From positions 48,953,093-49,017,092 of the forward strand of contig CM055095.1 of the NCBI GenBank assembly GCA_029204225.1: a stretch of DNA of 64,000 bases. Reading direction: 5' to 3'. The position numbers and the translations under genes are program-made. Every line of letters begins with the position of its first letter. The stretch's first letter is position 1. Under the pieces are notes generated by a model. It was given only the letters and a program-made list of their open reading frames with translations. It was not told the DNA's origin and ran no database searches. Below are positions 43,822-56,260 of the stretch, in pieces. The stretch is from Diphasiastrum complanatum (taxonomy: Eukaryota; Streptophyta; Lycopodiopsida; Lycopodiales; Lycopodiaceae).

Positions 43822-46800
43822 ATGCAACAGAGATATTCTAGTTTTAAGAATTTGAAACATTTTAACCTTAGAATTATCTGAATTCCAAATCCATTCCCAC
43901 AGGTAGTAATATATATGACATAAAAGTCTTTCAGAAGAATAACTTCATGCTAAAAAGAATCATATAAACCGTCTGATGTCTTATAAGAAATTATTAAAAA
44001 GTAAAGGATTAATCAAAAAAGCGAGAAATAGATTTGAGGGCCTTTGATTCTATAAATAATGAGATACCACATAGGGATCTATATTAAACCTCAAAATTTT
44101 CCAAAATACCCCACATTTGATCGAATGGTTGTTTTTTTCTCATATCACGACTAGGTACTAAAACACACCATTGATCGTCAGATCTTTACAGTCCTAGAAT
44201 TTCCTTTCCAATATTACTGATGTCTCATACCATCAACTTTCCTTCCAAAAAACCCTTAACCGTCTTATTTGATATTATGGAGATCCATTGATCATTTAGT
44301 TGTCCTATAATCACTATAGGATATTATCTCTTATTCCCAAACATTGGAGAATCCATTTATTTGGATGACTGGCATGCCTATCAGATGGATACCACAAATC
44401 CACATCTGATTATGTGACTTAAACAAAAGAATTAACACGGTTCACTATTACACTCTGAACCTTTCTGGTTATTGACTGGCTTCAAAACCCTACTGATGCA
44501 TCAAATCTAGGGACAAGCTTCTGTCAACTAACGGATCAATGTAATCCACGTATCATATTCCACTTCTAACATCACAATTAACATCCAAAACTGTGGATAA
44601 CTCAATGGTTACAAATATATCAGTTACGAATTCAAGTCATGAATTCTAACTAAGTTATTAATGACCAGTATTAAGCAATTATTTGTACACTTACTACCTT
44701 TGATGTCCACTCTTCTTACCTCCTTAGAATTTTCAGTTCCTTGAAAATCTATTTCAACTAAGATACCAAGAAGAGGTAACGACATTAGTAAATGTTTAAA
44801 AATTAATTACTGTAGGAAAAAGTCCAAAACAATTTCATTATGTCCTATACCTGGGCTGAATATCTGATATCAAAAATCATCTACTAGTATGTGAAACCTT
44901 ACTAGTCTGATCTTTTGAATATAATTCACCATAGGATTTTACTGAAAATGAAATCAGTTAGTAATTCCTATGATTACAAATTTTTCAATAAAATTGGACT
45001 GCTTTTCCTTTTTATTGACTGGTTTGGCATTACTCCGTTTATTGACAAAACCTATCCAAACACAGAATATGAAATTACATGAATGGAAATCCCACCAATA
45101 GGATTTCAGTAATTCTTAAATCGTATTCTGTCAGATTTACTATCTAGATAAAGAATACTATTGCCACTCATTCAATCTGGTCATTTCATATTATTTGATG
45201 ATTTTAATCAAATTTAACGAGTATCTGGCACAAACGTTCACGTGACTGACTTCTAGCGATCAACATCGATTAGAAAACTATCAGACAAGTAACTAATTTC
45301 AAATTTTTACCAAATTGAAATTCAACAAAAAAGGAAAAAAATTCAAATTTTAACTTTCAATCTGAGAATTCTCAACTCAAAAAATTAAAATGACAGTACA
45401 GTAAACCTGTCGGCAATTTCATTGTGTTTCCTTTTGTCATCACCGGGAAATAATTTAGACTTGGTGAAAACACTGTGACCAATTCTGATTGATAAACTCA
45501 GTTTAATCAATTCACTAATCTAAACTGATTCCATAGATAACGAAAAAAATGATCGAAATTCTGATTTTTTCAAAAAAACTCAATTTTTGCTTTATTTTAT
45601 GTAATTCAAAAATTTTGACGAAAATACTTTTAGACAAAAGACAATCGAAATCGAAAAAATCAAAACATTGTCTGATTCCTAATGTTACTAACCCAATGTC
45701 AAACTGGCATGCAAAGCACACAACATCAGTCACAAACGTCATTACGAAAGTTTTTATGTAAACTTAAGTTTTACGGAATTTGTCAGCCATTAACACTGAT
45801 TTGTGACCCAACTGACAGAGCACATGCGTATAACCACTCAAATTGATTGTTAATCCCTCATGCATATTAGAATCACTCTGAGAATCAGCATGCAACTAAT
45901 CCACACAAGCACAGTACTACAAATTAGGGAAATGAGTGGCATGCAATCAGGATAATTTCAAATTTTGCCAATTTAACTCACAAAACTACAAAATTTCAAA
46001 TGATCATATCTTTGGCTACAAGACACCAAATTGGGTGCTGTAAAACTCAGTATAGAGGGAGACCAAGTGAACAAAATGCTTGCCACATCACCTTGCCACC
46101 TGGACTTCACACGTGCGAGATCAGAGTGTCATAAAATCTATAATAGGGCGCATTTCCACAAGACAAAATCATGCAAATACGTGCAAACACCATCCTAGCC
46201 CAAAATTGATGCTACCAACAGTCTTAAACAATCAATTAGACTTCCATGAAGCATTCATATTGATCCTAAGATGCAGTATAGGCTGAGAACGAAGATTTCT
46301 TGATTTGTAGAAGTCAAAATAGCTTCAAACTTGATGGAGATGGTGCATAAGCCACTGGCCATCATTCTACAGGTCTGATAGCTTGTTGGGAAGGTAAAAA
46401 GGAATGCTAATCATGCTATAAATAATTTTAGAATGATCTCCTTATGGATTTGGAGAGATCCATCCCCGAAAAATCACCAAAAATGGTCATTTTTTGAACT
46501 TTTTTGACTTCCTACAAGTTCAATTGCTGGAATTCTTAGTTCTAACTTCAGAAAAATCTTCAAAAAACTTTGGTCCACCTCTTTACAAGCTCTACATGGT
46601 GTTTTACAGCCACCTACTATCCATCTTTATGATAATGATGATATTTGGCTATTTACCGATTTTTTAATCACAATAAAATGGAAATTCATGACATACAACT
46701 CTCTCCCTCTAACACATGCAAACCACTTTACAGAATTATAATCATCTAGTTGTCTGCTCTTGCTAGATTTTGGTTCTTACTATCTATTTTGTGCCAAAAA

Positions 46801-47160
46801 GCATGAAAAACCAAGCAATTTTGACCAAAACATAGCCTAGAATCATAAATCATTGGAAAGAACTGGCATGCATCATTAATTTCATCATTAATGAACCCTA
46901 AAATGAAAGTACACTTGCTGAAAAACTTAGATCTACCAAACATTTGATCTACACAAGAAAAAACTCCAAAAAAGCATCACAAATTGGCCTAAGGACAATT
47001 CTTCGTAAAACCACAAAGAATCCCAAGAGTAATGGATCTTAGCAACATGCAAATTGAAAATGGGATAGTACACCCACTTGCACCCTTGCTATCCACCTTG
47101 GAAGAAAATTTCAATGATCCAATCCAAAATTTCGACGAAAGGTAGTCCTTCTCCATGTTC
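43822..47160. other. Long gene-poor AT-rich region
   Basis: 3.3 kb with short frames only and no element similarity that I can see. Some stretches are A/T rich near 45300-45680. A tRNA-Met primer-binding-like site lies just beyond its right end, so it could be non-coding internal DNA of a minus-strand retroelement. Confidence 0.4.
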
Positions 47161-47163
47161 TCC

Positions 47164-47180
47164 AATCTTCGTAAGCCTTG
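47164..47180 (-). other. Possible retroelement primer binding site
   Basis: On the minus strand TTGGTATCAGAGCAAGGC, matching tRNA-Met complement for 12 bases. No LTR end with CA was found directly next to it, so the element is undefined. Confidence 0.4.
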
Positions 47181-47674
47181 CTCTGATACCAATATAAGGG
47201 AAACTCCCTAAGATCCTGCTTACAAGACAAAACACAATGGAAAACACACTATGGAGCAACCACCCAACCAAGTAGAAACAACCAATCAACTCTAGAAGCT
47301 TCACCCCTAAGCCAAGGAATAAGAAGCGTGAAGGTAGAGTGCATTAGAGGAGTTCTAAATCCAAAAAAAGCCCTTTGTAAAGATTCTTTTTATATGATCT
47401 TTGATTAGAAAGTCAACACAATCTACAACATTGCCAATGTAGAAAAATCAGCATCTACTCAATGAAAGAGATGCAAACTCAATAAGAACTTGATCAAACA
47501 TCAAATATATGATAAAATGAAGCTGCTTTCCATACAATAACATTACCTCACTATACTTCCCACATGTGGATCCAAAAATTGCAAAATATGAGCATTCTAC
47601 ACACAAGATTGCAAGATATCATCAAGATAGTGCACCAACGGATAGATGAACCCAAGAGAACTCATGTATAAGCA

Positions 47675-47680
<6 letters not shown>
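47181..47680. other. Intergenic or LTR-like, no gene
   Basis: Would be LTR if the neighbouring primer binding site is real. No matching second copy was seen in the window. Confidence 0.3.

Positions 47681-47770
<90 letters not shown>
47681..47770 (+). repeat. (GA)n microsatellite, 45 units
   Basis: Ninety uninterrupted bases of GA repeat. Confidence 0.95.
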
Positions 47771-47773
<3 letters not shown>

Positions 47774-48098
47774 CTTTCTCCACGAGTTTACATCATTTTA
47801 TAATAGGTCCATGCCTCATTAATGAATCTTTGGTTTCCCTCCATAATGAAAACCCTATCAACAATATGACTAGATTCAATGCATCTAACATTAAAATTTG
47901 AATGTGTCCAAACTCGACATCCTAACTTTCTCACACTTTCCAAAAGTGGGAATTCAAATGAACTTTCATAAAGTTTATCTCTAAGTCTAAAAATCATTTT
48001 GGCCTAATATTGAAAATTAACCAAAATATGACTAAACTTGACTAAACTAGTTGAGATTTCTCATAATATGTTAGATATCTAAGATGTGAGATGTGCGA

Positions 48099-48161
48099 GA
48101 TCGGCCGCCATCCAAATCATCCGCCGTCATGGCCCCCGTCAACGACAGGCACACGTTACTA

Positions 48162-48213
<52 letters not shown>
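48099..48213 (+). repeat. Microsatellite-associated repeat, copy 1
   Basis: GATCGGC followed by GTCAACGACAGGCAC, TACTAGTATATA and a (TA)n tract of about 42 bp (48163-48204). Confidence 0.6.
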
Positions 48214-48557
48214 TTAAACTTATGTACACTTGCGCATGTGTATGTGTGCACCCATGCATCCTCCTCCCCTCACCCATGCATGAACTTTTTAAGTAAAAAA
48301 CTTGGGGAGGATGATGCAAGTATGGGGAAAATGCATGGCCCTCCTCCCCATGCATGCATCTAAGGGGCCCACTTCAAATTCAAATTATCCTTTACCAACA
48401 CACATAATGTTTTGAAGTGCATGTAGATACTTTCATGGTGAAAGGTCTTAAACAAATGAGACTTTCATTATCAAAAATTTGAAGGGTGCTTTAAGGATTT
48501 TTTAAATTATCAGACTTTTCCACGGGAAAGGTTGAAATAAAAATGCATTTCTATGAA

Positions 48558-48607
48558 GATCGGCTTCCATTGCCAGTCAACGACGGGCACTCTATACTAG
48601 TATATAC

Positions 48608-48659
<52 letters not shown>

Positions 48660-48660
48660 T
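48558..48660 (+). repeat. Microsatellite-associated repeat, copy 2
   Basis: The same order of words (GATCGGC, GTCAACGACGGGCAC, TACTAGTATATA) leads into a CATA/TA tract at 48605-48660. Confidence 0.6.
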
Positions 48661-50261
48661 TAGATATATATATCAATGTACATCAATGTTTTGAATAATA
48701 TTCAATGATCATGAGCTCACGCAATTTTATTAACATGGATACATGCTGAATTAAATTTAGACATAGTTAGAAAAATTCTTAAATGTAGTAACTAGTATGT
48801 CCAAATGTATTAAATTAATGATATTAGGGAGTCCGAAAGAAAACCATCCCAATCTAACAGACTAACATAAGGTTGTAATGACATGCCTATGAGATTCGCC
48901 AAGCAAAAATAGTGCAAAGGCTGATAAACTGTAAAATATGACTGCAAAGAACGATAACAAAATGGATGGATAGTAATAGAAATGACACATATGGTGATGC
49001 AGCATAAGCAATCTGGAAGACATTGTGCCTAAACTACTCTCTTTGATAACTGTTACTAGTTGTTTCAAAGTTCAAGTCTTTTTAAGTCCTCTCCAAAAAG
49101 CCATTTAGACATACTACTTACTATATTTAAGAATTTTAAGTTCTAAGCAAGTAATATTAATATCTTTTACCATAGATGCACTACAATTCTGAATCGCGAT
49201 TCAAAAAAGTACCAGAATCGCTTAGAATCATTTTTCTTTTGAAATTTTTTTTGAGCAATATGGGTATCAGATGAAAGTTCTAATTAAAAGCATTATTACT
49301 GTCTAATTTGCCGACTGTTTCGGGTGCAGAATGGTCTAATTTAGGTGCATTAATCCATGGTGGATTCTATCAAGGATAAAAATTTAAAACTAACCTCTAG
49401 CATGTTCGTTACAATCACAGATGACTCCAGTGGGACAGAGATAGAGAACCGTGAGGGCGACGGGGGGTAGTGTCCCCCCTGCACCCCCCTGTAGATACAA
49501 ATGGGGGTCCAAATGCATGCCGATAAGGGCCCAATATTAGCCCAAATTGTAGCATAAACATTTACTAAGAACCAGAACAAATAACAACCAAATAGCTACT
49601 GAAAATAAGATTTGTTTGTGCCCTATCTACTGCACTTTTGGGAGGCAAAACGCTTCTCTCCTAAAAAAATTTCAGCCATAAGCTATTTTTCCAAAAAAAA
49701 TAAAAAAAATAAAAAATAAAAATTCACGACCCGGATTTAGGTTCGGGATTCGTGTCGCGAATTGCGGTTCGCTGCAACTATGTCTTTTACTAGTTCTACA
49801 ATGTGTGTTTTCATGCATGTAGAAAACATAAAAGGATTCATCAACTACTTGTAAAGATAATGCCCCTTCCCTAACAACTAAAATAAGTAAAGCAATAATA
49901 GGCAATTAGTCAAACGATTTCATCTACGATAGCATATAGTTCATGCATTGCAACATCAACAAAATAACTTTGAAAGCAAAATGGAGAGAATGGAGGTCGT
50001 CCATGTATTGTAATCAAATACTCAATGATAAACCCTCAACAACCATAAATACCATTCAAAAATCCATTAAGTTTTCAGTTCTTCGCACTTGCTCATATAA
50101 AATTACAAAGCCAAAATTGGAAACTTAGGTGTTCCAATTTAACTAAATACTTATTTTTCTCTGCCACAGCGGGAGTACAACAGACACATGGGACATCAGA
50201 TTGTGGGAAAAGCTATCTGACCACCAACGCTGCCAAAAGACTTCAAATTGAGCCTAATTCT
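48661..50261. other. Intergenic, no gene seen
   Basis: AT-rich. A small G6/C6 hairpin (GGGGGGTAGTGTCCCCCC) lies at 49462-49479. No coding or element similarity found. Confidence 0.4.
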
Positions 50262-50511
50262 TTTCTAAATAGTCTCACAATAACTAAGATCTACATAACC
50301 AGATTGCACTAAATCCTTCACATAATGATATTGCCAGCTGATATGCTTGCTGCATTTGTGGAAGCCACCATTCTTGCACAGACATCATGAATATATACCC
50401 ACTTGTGGACTTGCGATCTTCTATGTCACCATTCCAATCTGAGTCTGTATACCCTGCAACATTCTTATTAAATCCACAATATTTTATCCCTGAGTTCATG
50501 GTGCACTTCAA
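50262..50511 (-). pseudogene. copia RNase H, element F, with deletion
   Basis: NVAGYTDSDWNGDIEDRKST and SGYIFMMS mark the middle of the domain. After a deletion near 50350 the end block KHISWQYHYVKDLVQSGYVD with LSYCET appears in a different frame. Confidence 0.85.
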
Positions 50512-50639
50512 ATATCATAACACCTTTTTGCAGCGTTCCAATCTACTTCCTGGATTAAAGGAATATTAGCTAAGCTTCCCTACAGCAGTAGCCATATCTG
50601 GTCTAGCGTAGACCATAGCATACATTAACGATCCTATCA

Positions 50640-51270
50640 AGCTGCTATATGGGCAATACACATATCTTCCTTCTCTTTAGGATCAATCAAATCTCTCTAC
50701 TGAGTTTGACCCTTGCCTCCGAAGTGTGCTTACCGTGGAGCATTCCTCCATTTTTTTTAGGGTGTTTTTGACATATTTCCTTTGGTTTGTGCTCAACAGC
50801 TTCTCTCTATTCCTCTTAATCTCTATGCCTAGACAATAACGAATTTCTCCAAGATCCTTCACTTCAAACCATTCCTTCAATTTTTCTTTACATTTACCGT
50901 TTTTGACATATTTCCTTTGGTTTGTGCTCAACAGCTTCTCTCTATTCCTCTTAATCTCTATGCCTAGACAATAATGAATTTCTCCAAGATCCTTCACTTC
51001 AAACCATTCCTTCAATTTTTCTTTACATTTACCCATCCTAATCAAGTCATTACCAGACATAATTATGCCATCAACATATAGTGCTATAATGAGTATTGAT
51101 CCTGACAGTGATTTCAAAAATATGCTTGAATCCGAGCAACTTTTAATGAAACCATCTTTACAGAAAAAACCTCAATCTTTTCATGCCATATCCTTCACGG
51201 TTGTTTTAGCCCATATATTGATCGTTTCAATTTGCAAACCAAATCCTGTCCTTCTTCGTAGCCCTCAGGC
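50640..51270 (-). pseudogene. copia reverse transcriptase C-terminal half, element F
   Basis: The minus frame has ILIIALYVDGIIMSGNDL, where the catalytic YVDD is YVDG, so one metal-binding aspartate is lost. Then follows an in-frame duplication of 45 codons: GKCKEKLKEWFEVKDLGEI and KRNREKLLSTNQRKYVKN occur twice (DNA 50764-50898 and 50899-51033). The duplication adds a second copy of a strand-helix unit and should disrupt folding. Confidence 0.9.
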
Positions 51271-51640
51271 TACCTCAAGTAAACTTCTTCAAAGCGCACA
51301 CCATTAAGGAATGTTGTCTTAATATCCAACTGATGAACCTCCAGATCCTCCACTACAGCCCAAGCCAATAGTATCCTTGTGGACCCAATCTGAGCAACTG
51401 GAGCGATTGTCTCTTCGTAATCCAGCCCTTCTACTCGTGCACATCCTTTCGCTACCATTCTGGCTGTGTATCTGTCTATCCTCGCATCAGCCCCATACTT
51501 TATCTTAAACACCCATTTACAACATATTGTCGGCAACTTCACTAGGTCCGAAGCATCATTTTTATGCATCACCTCCATCTCCTCATCCTCTCCAGCTTCC
51601 ACTGGTCCCACTCCAGAGACTCTCTTTCTTCAGCATACTC
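51270..51640 (-). pseudogene. copia reverse transcriptase N-terminal half, element F
   Basis: KLPTICCKWVFKIKYGADAR, DRYTARMVAKGCARVEGLDY, EETIAPVAQIGSTRILLAWA and LEVHQLDIKTTFLNGVRFEE match the finger and first palm motifs. A frameshift near 51270 separates it from the YVDG half. Confidence 0.9.
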
Positions 51641-52060
51641 TCTTGGTTCTGTAATTGCACGCTCTGACATGAAGGCCATGTCATCAAATCTCTGTGGAGG
51701 CCTCCTTGGTCTCCCTGATCTGACGTTCTCTTCACATTCTCCAATTGGGTCCTCAGCTGCCACATCTTCTTGCTGATCAGTAATGTGCCGTTCTTGTGCC
51801 TGAGCTTCAGTCACTCCCTTCCTAATGCCTTCGCTTGTTCCATGCACTAAAGATTATGTGCGGTTCTTGTGCCTGAGCTTCAGTCACTCCCTTCCTAATG
51901 CCTTCGCTTGTTCCATGCACTAAAGAACGTTCTCTTCACATTCTCCAATTGGGTTCTCAGCTGCCACATCTTCTTGCTGATCAGTAATGTGCGGTTCTTG
52001 TGCCTGAGCTTCAGTCACTCCCTTCCTAATGCCTTCGCTTGTTCCATTCATTTTCACTAA
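51641..52060 (-). pseudogene. Polyprotein linker of element F with triplicated segment
   Basis: Acidic/glutamine-rich linker (GECEENVRSGRPRRPPQRFD). A ~70-bp block (GTTCTTGTGCCTGAGCTTCA and following) is present three times, starting about 51787, 51858 and 51990 on the plus strand, with an intervening copy of an upstream block (TCTCCAATTGGG). Confidence 0.8.
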
Positions 52061-52980
52061 AGATTATGTTCTGTGCATGAAACATGGTTATGTTGATTGG
52101 GTGATAAAGTTTGTAACCCTTATGCTAGTCTACGTATCCCACAAAGACACATCTCCTTCCTCTCTGATCCAGCTTACCTCTTTTCTCTTTGGGCATGTAT
52201 ATATATGCCACACACCCAAAGACTCTGAGATGGCCCATGTTGGGTTTGTGCCCATGCCAAAGCTCGTATTCCCATTCATGCCTTTGGTGGGTGATCTATT
52301 GAGGATGTATACCACAGTCTTGACTGCCTCAGCCCATAGACATTTAGGCAGATCCTTTTCACGTAGGAGACATCTTACAAGTTCCAAAATAGTTCTATTT
52401 TTTCTTTTTGCAACACCGTTCTGCTAGGGTGTGTAGGGCATTGTGAATTTCCTTTTGATCCCTTGCTCACTACAGGAGGCATCAAAATCTTTGCTTTTGT
52501 ATTCTCCTCCATTGTCACATCTCAAACGTTTCACACTCTTTCCCAATTGAACCTCAGCAGCCACTTGAATCTCTTGAAACATTCAAATGCCTTGTCTTTG
52601 CTTTTGATCACATCCACATGGATAATACGACTCATGTCATCTATACCACCAATTCCACTTCCATGGGATCACATAAGTCACTGTGAATTAACTCCAGTGC
52701 ATCCCTTTGGGTCATTGAAGTCCAATTTTGCAAATGCATTGCGGTGCTATTTGCCGTAGATACATGCCTCACACTGAATTTTTTCAACTTTCAAATCCAA
52801 GTCATGTCCTCTCAGCATTCCTTCCTTGGCTAGCATTTTCATGTGGTCCATTATCAGGTGGCACATCCTTTTGTGCCAAAGTTCATTTCTCTCATACCTG
52901 CTACACACGATGTATGCCATGTCCCTCTTATCTGTTTTCACTTGGACCTGATACGGGCCCGGATTCTAGCACCAATAGCT
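52061..52980 (-). pseudogene. copia integrase and pre-integrase domain, element F
   Basis: ELWHKRMCHLIMDHMKMLAK and KIQCEACIYGK give the HHCC zinc region (52941-52747). A degraded core lies at 52746-52390. LWAEAVKTVVYILNRSPTKG and the AISESLGVWHIYTCPKRKEV block end the domain (52387-52130). Many frameshifts occur. Confidence 0.85.
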
Positions 52981-52999
52981 AGTACTTCATACTTCATTC

Positions 53000-53320
53000 T
53001 AATGACCCTCATTTATGAATTAGATTTCCAATCCATGATCAGCAATGCTACTGACAGACACCAAATTCTTAGCCAATCCAGGTACATGCAATACATCCCT
53101 CAGTACTGCTGTTCTTCCCTTTCCTAACCATAGACATACAGTTCCTTTACCAATCACTCTGATTGTCCTCTTATTCCCAACCATGACCTCTCTGCCATCT
53201 GGTATTACCTGATAAGAGGTAAATGCACCTCTATTGAAAGTCATACGTGAGGTGGCGGCTGAGTCCAGATACCAGCCCTCGTCAATTACGGCCTACGTGA
53301 ATGTTTCCCGTGCTACGCTC
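53000..53320 (-). pseudogene. copia protease, element F
   Basis: GWYLDSAATSRMTFNRGAFT has the catalytic D-S-A triplet. VMVGNKRTIRVIGKGTVCLW and LRDVLHVPGLAKNLVSVSSI complete the fold. One frame change near 53245. Confidence 0.9.
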
Positions 53321-53442
53321 TTCCTTCTGACGTCCACCTCTGCTGTTTCCTATATACCCCGAAACATCTATGGCCATGAAAGCCACAGTTGTCTCAGTCT
53401 CTGCTTCTGCTGCCACATTTGCTTATGCCATTCCCTTGTTCT

Positions 53443-53893
53443 TCAGATCTTCGTCTTCACTCTCTTGAAACAGAATTTGGCAATGTGACCCACCTGATCG
53501 CAGTTATAATATTTCACACTCTTCTTTCCTTCCTTCCCAAATTCTCTTTTCAATGTTTTGCTTGAGAGTGGGTCTTGTGAGGACTTTTCCGGCCTATCTT
53601 TCAATCTCATGTTCTTGAGTTTGCCGAACAGCGCTACTTCCTCCTGAGAAGTATCCATTTTTCTTCTGATTTCTTCCTGAAAGCCCCTTCTGGTGACAAA
53701 TTCAATGTCAAGCTTCTCCTCCGCCCTTCTAAAGACATGATAAGTGGGTCAGTTCTCTTGGGCTGCTCACAATGCCCCATAGCTCCCTCTCTTTCAGCAC
53801 CATTTTCATTTTCCAGCTCCAAGTGTTGTAGTTACCTGATTCAAGCTTTTCAATGATTCTTGGATCTATCACGCTGCCCTCCTCAAAATTCAT
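53443..53893 (-). pseudogene. copia gag, element F
   Basis: Start at ATG 53891-53893: MNFEEGSVIDPRIIEKLESG, then NYNTWSWKMEMVLKERELWG, the usual gag beginning. A deletion follows before the CCHC region, where YNCDQVGHIAKFC lacks the first cysteine (Tyr in its place) at about 53480-53520. Most of the UBN2 domain is missing, so gag is shortened to about half. Confidence 0.8.
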
Positions 53894-54678
53894 CCTCGAT
53901 CAGAGATCTCAATCAATATCCTGGATTTGAAGACGTTTCTGTCAAGTCATGACTTTGACTGCACCCGTGCATAAGCGTGTCTTGGATTCGCTCTCAATTG
54001 CGCGCGAGTCTCTATGTCCATTGTTCACCTTCACGATGTTGAACGATATGTCAGACCTGCTTAATCACGCATGCACCTATGCATGAAGTGGGCCCAGAAC
54101 CTTTGTAAATTTCGACTTCAATAGTCCTTCTGATGCGCATCAGAACAGGTAATAAATCACAAACTAATGTAAGTCAGAGCAGAGGCAAGCAATGGCGAAC
54201 TTAGAGCAGAGACGAAAATGTTATGATCCAGAACATAGAAAACCAGAAAGAAACGTAATAATTTCATCCAAATTCAGTACATGTATAGCATCCGTCTTGC
54301 AAACATCAAGAAGGCTTGATTCCCTATTACAAGCATCGGAGGTAACGGCCATGACCTCAATCCCGAAATTCCTAACTTGCTGACTCGGACTGACCCTGTC
54401 TAACTGACTGTCAATTAACTACAGCTGAGCATGTGTGAATGCAAACAATTTTTAACATGTACCAGGGGGAGCATTAATAAGCACAAAAGCAAAGGCCACC
54501 TTCTCATGGATTTAGACAAAGCATTTTCCTTTTCCTCATCCTGTGCATCATGCAGAACATAGATCAAATCACGCATGCACCCTGCCTGAATCAAGATTCA
54601 ACTCCGACAATCTATCCAATTCCATTTCAATCTTCTCGTTGCATCACCTACAACAAAGGATTCACCTGGTTGCCAGCT
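53894..54678. other. Intergenic, 3' side of the PPR locus
   Basis: No gene. The perfect 14-bp palindrome CTGATGCGCATCAG is at 54130-54143. The region next to 54678 is probably the 3' UTR of the PPR transcript. Confidence 0.45.
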
Positions 54679-56125
54679 TCAATCCAGCTGAACCCAGGGA
54701 TCTTCTTTCAAACCTACATCATTCATTTCTTTCTTTATTTTTGCTACAACATCCATCTGGCCGGCTGCTGCGTAGATGTTTGATAGAAGCACATAAGCTG
54801 CAGCATTTTCTGGTTCCAATTTCACCACACTGTCAAAGGCACGTCTTCCTACTTCCACATGGTCATAATTTCTAGCAGCACTGAGCAAAGTCATCCAAAT
54901 CACAGCATTAGGTTCAATTAACATTTCGCTAATGAAGTCCTCAGCATCAGCCAGGCGCCCTGCACGGCACAGAAGATCGATCATACACGCACAGTGATCC
55001 ATAGTTGGTGTCACACCGTGATCTTCACACATGGAATTAAAAAGGTGACGACCTTTATCTACTAGGCCAGAGTGGCTGCATGCAGATAGAATGCTAACAT
55101 ATGTCACCTCATTAGGCGTTATACCTTCCCTTTGCATTTGCTCATATAGAGCAAGAGAACCCATGCCAAGTCCTTGCTGTGCATATCCTGCAATCATCGC
55201 ATTCCATGACTCCACATTCCGTTCATGCATGTTATCAAACACTTGCCGTGCATCCTCTATGCATCCACATTTTGCATACATGACAACAAGAGTGTTACCT
55301 ATAATCGTACCCTTCTCTAAGCAACTTGCAATGATGTCCGAATGAAGCTGTTTTCCCTCTTCCAGGGCTGGAATTCTGGCACATGCTTTTAGGAGAACAA
55401 CGTATGTGACATAGTCAGGCTGCACACCTCCCTGTTTCATTTGCTTATACAGAACAAGAGCCTCTTTGGCAAGCCCATGCTGTGCATATCCTGCAATCAT
55501 TGCTGTCCATGATACCACGTTCCGTTCATGCATGTTGTTGAATACCTGCCGTGCATCCTCTATGCGCCCACATTTGGCATACAAGTCAACAAGGGTGTTA
55601 CATATAATCATATCTGACTCCAAACCACTTTTGATAATGTCCAAATGGAATTGCTTGCCCTGTTCCAAGGCTGGAATCCTAGCACATGCTTTTAGGACAA
55701 CAACAAATGCAACCTTGTTCGGTGGTATGTGTGTCCTTTGCATTTGCTGAAAAAGATTGATAGCTTCCTCATTTTGTCCGTGATTGGCATATGCTGAAAT
55801 GATAGTAGTCCATGAATACACATTGTGTTCAGGCATTGAGTCAAACACATGGCGTGCATCCAACACACTACCACACTTGGCATACATGTTAACAAGGGTG
55901 TTCTGTAAGAAAATGTTTGAATCAAGTCCCCTTCGGACTATGAGGGCATGCAATCGCTTGCCCTCAGCCAGGGCTTTCCTTCTGGTGCACCCCTTCAAAA
56001 GGCAAGCATAGTTGTCAATTGAAGCTTGCTGAACCATGAGCTCCACCATATGTAGTGCCTCTTTTAATCGTCCCTCCTGACAGAGTTTGCTCACATTCCC
56101 ACCATCGCCCGAGTAATCTGTCACC
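54679..56125 (-). CDS. PPR protein (PLS class), last exon of the OSB-PPR fusion; frameshifted E motif
   Basis: A 481-codon open exon of pentatricopeptide repeats, which bind organellar RNA base by base. After NVSKLCQEGRLKEALHMVEL come about 10-12 motifs in P-L-S order, e.g. NTLVNMYAKCGSVLDARHVF, NVYSWTTIISAYANHGQNEE. Two ~101-residue blocks (ACARIPALEQGKQFH and ACARIPALEEGKQLH onward) are nearly alike. It ends GLKEDPWVQLD: one extra base at about 54694 shifts the expected PGxSWIE E motif out of frame (DPGFSWIEAG is readable in the +1 frame). The exon has no ATG before codon 26 and starts after an acceptor (GATGCAG/GGTG) whose phase fits the OSB exon upstream. It may also be a separate PPR gene starting at 56049. 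Confidence 0.8.
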
Positions 56126-56260
56126 CTGCATCATGATTTACAAGATATTAACAAATTATACTAAAAAATTGGAACTGGAGATTTTGAAAGATCAACAAGA
56201 AACAAGACATGCCGGACCTCAGCCTGGGGCGCCACGGTCCACACCAGGATTAAACCATAC

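Larger units (their letters stand above)
50262..53893 (-). mobile_element. Ty1/copia element, family F, decayed
   Basis: A minus-strand coding region in copia order from gag start (53893) to RNase H end (about 50262), without recognisable LTRs, primer site or polypurine tract. Proteins differ from families A to D. It has several internal duplications and deletions. Confidence 0.85.

Noticed and set aside
48093-48355. Frames with repeated Ile-Tyr
   Set aside because: Translations of the TA microsatellite.
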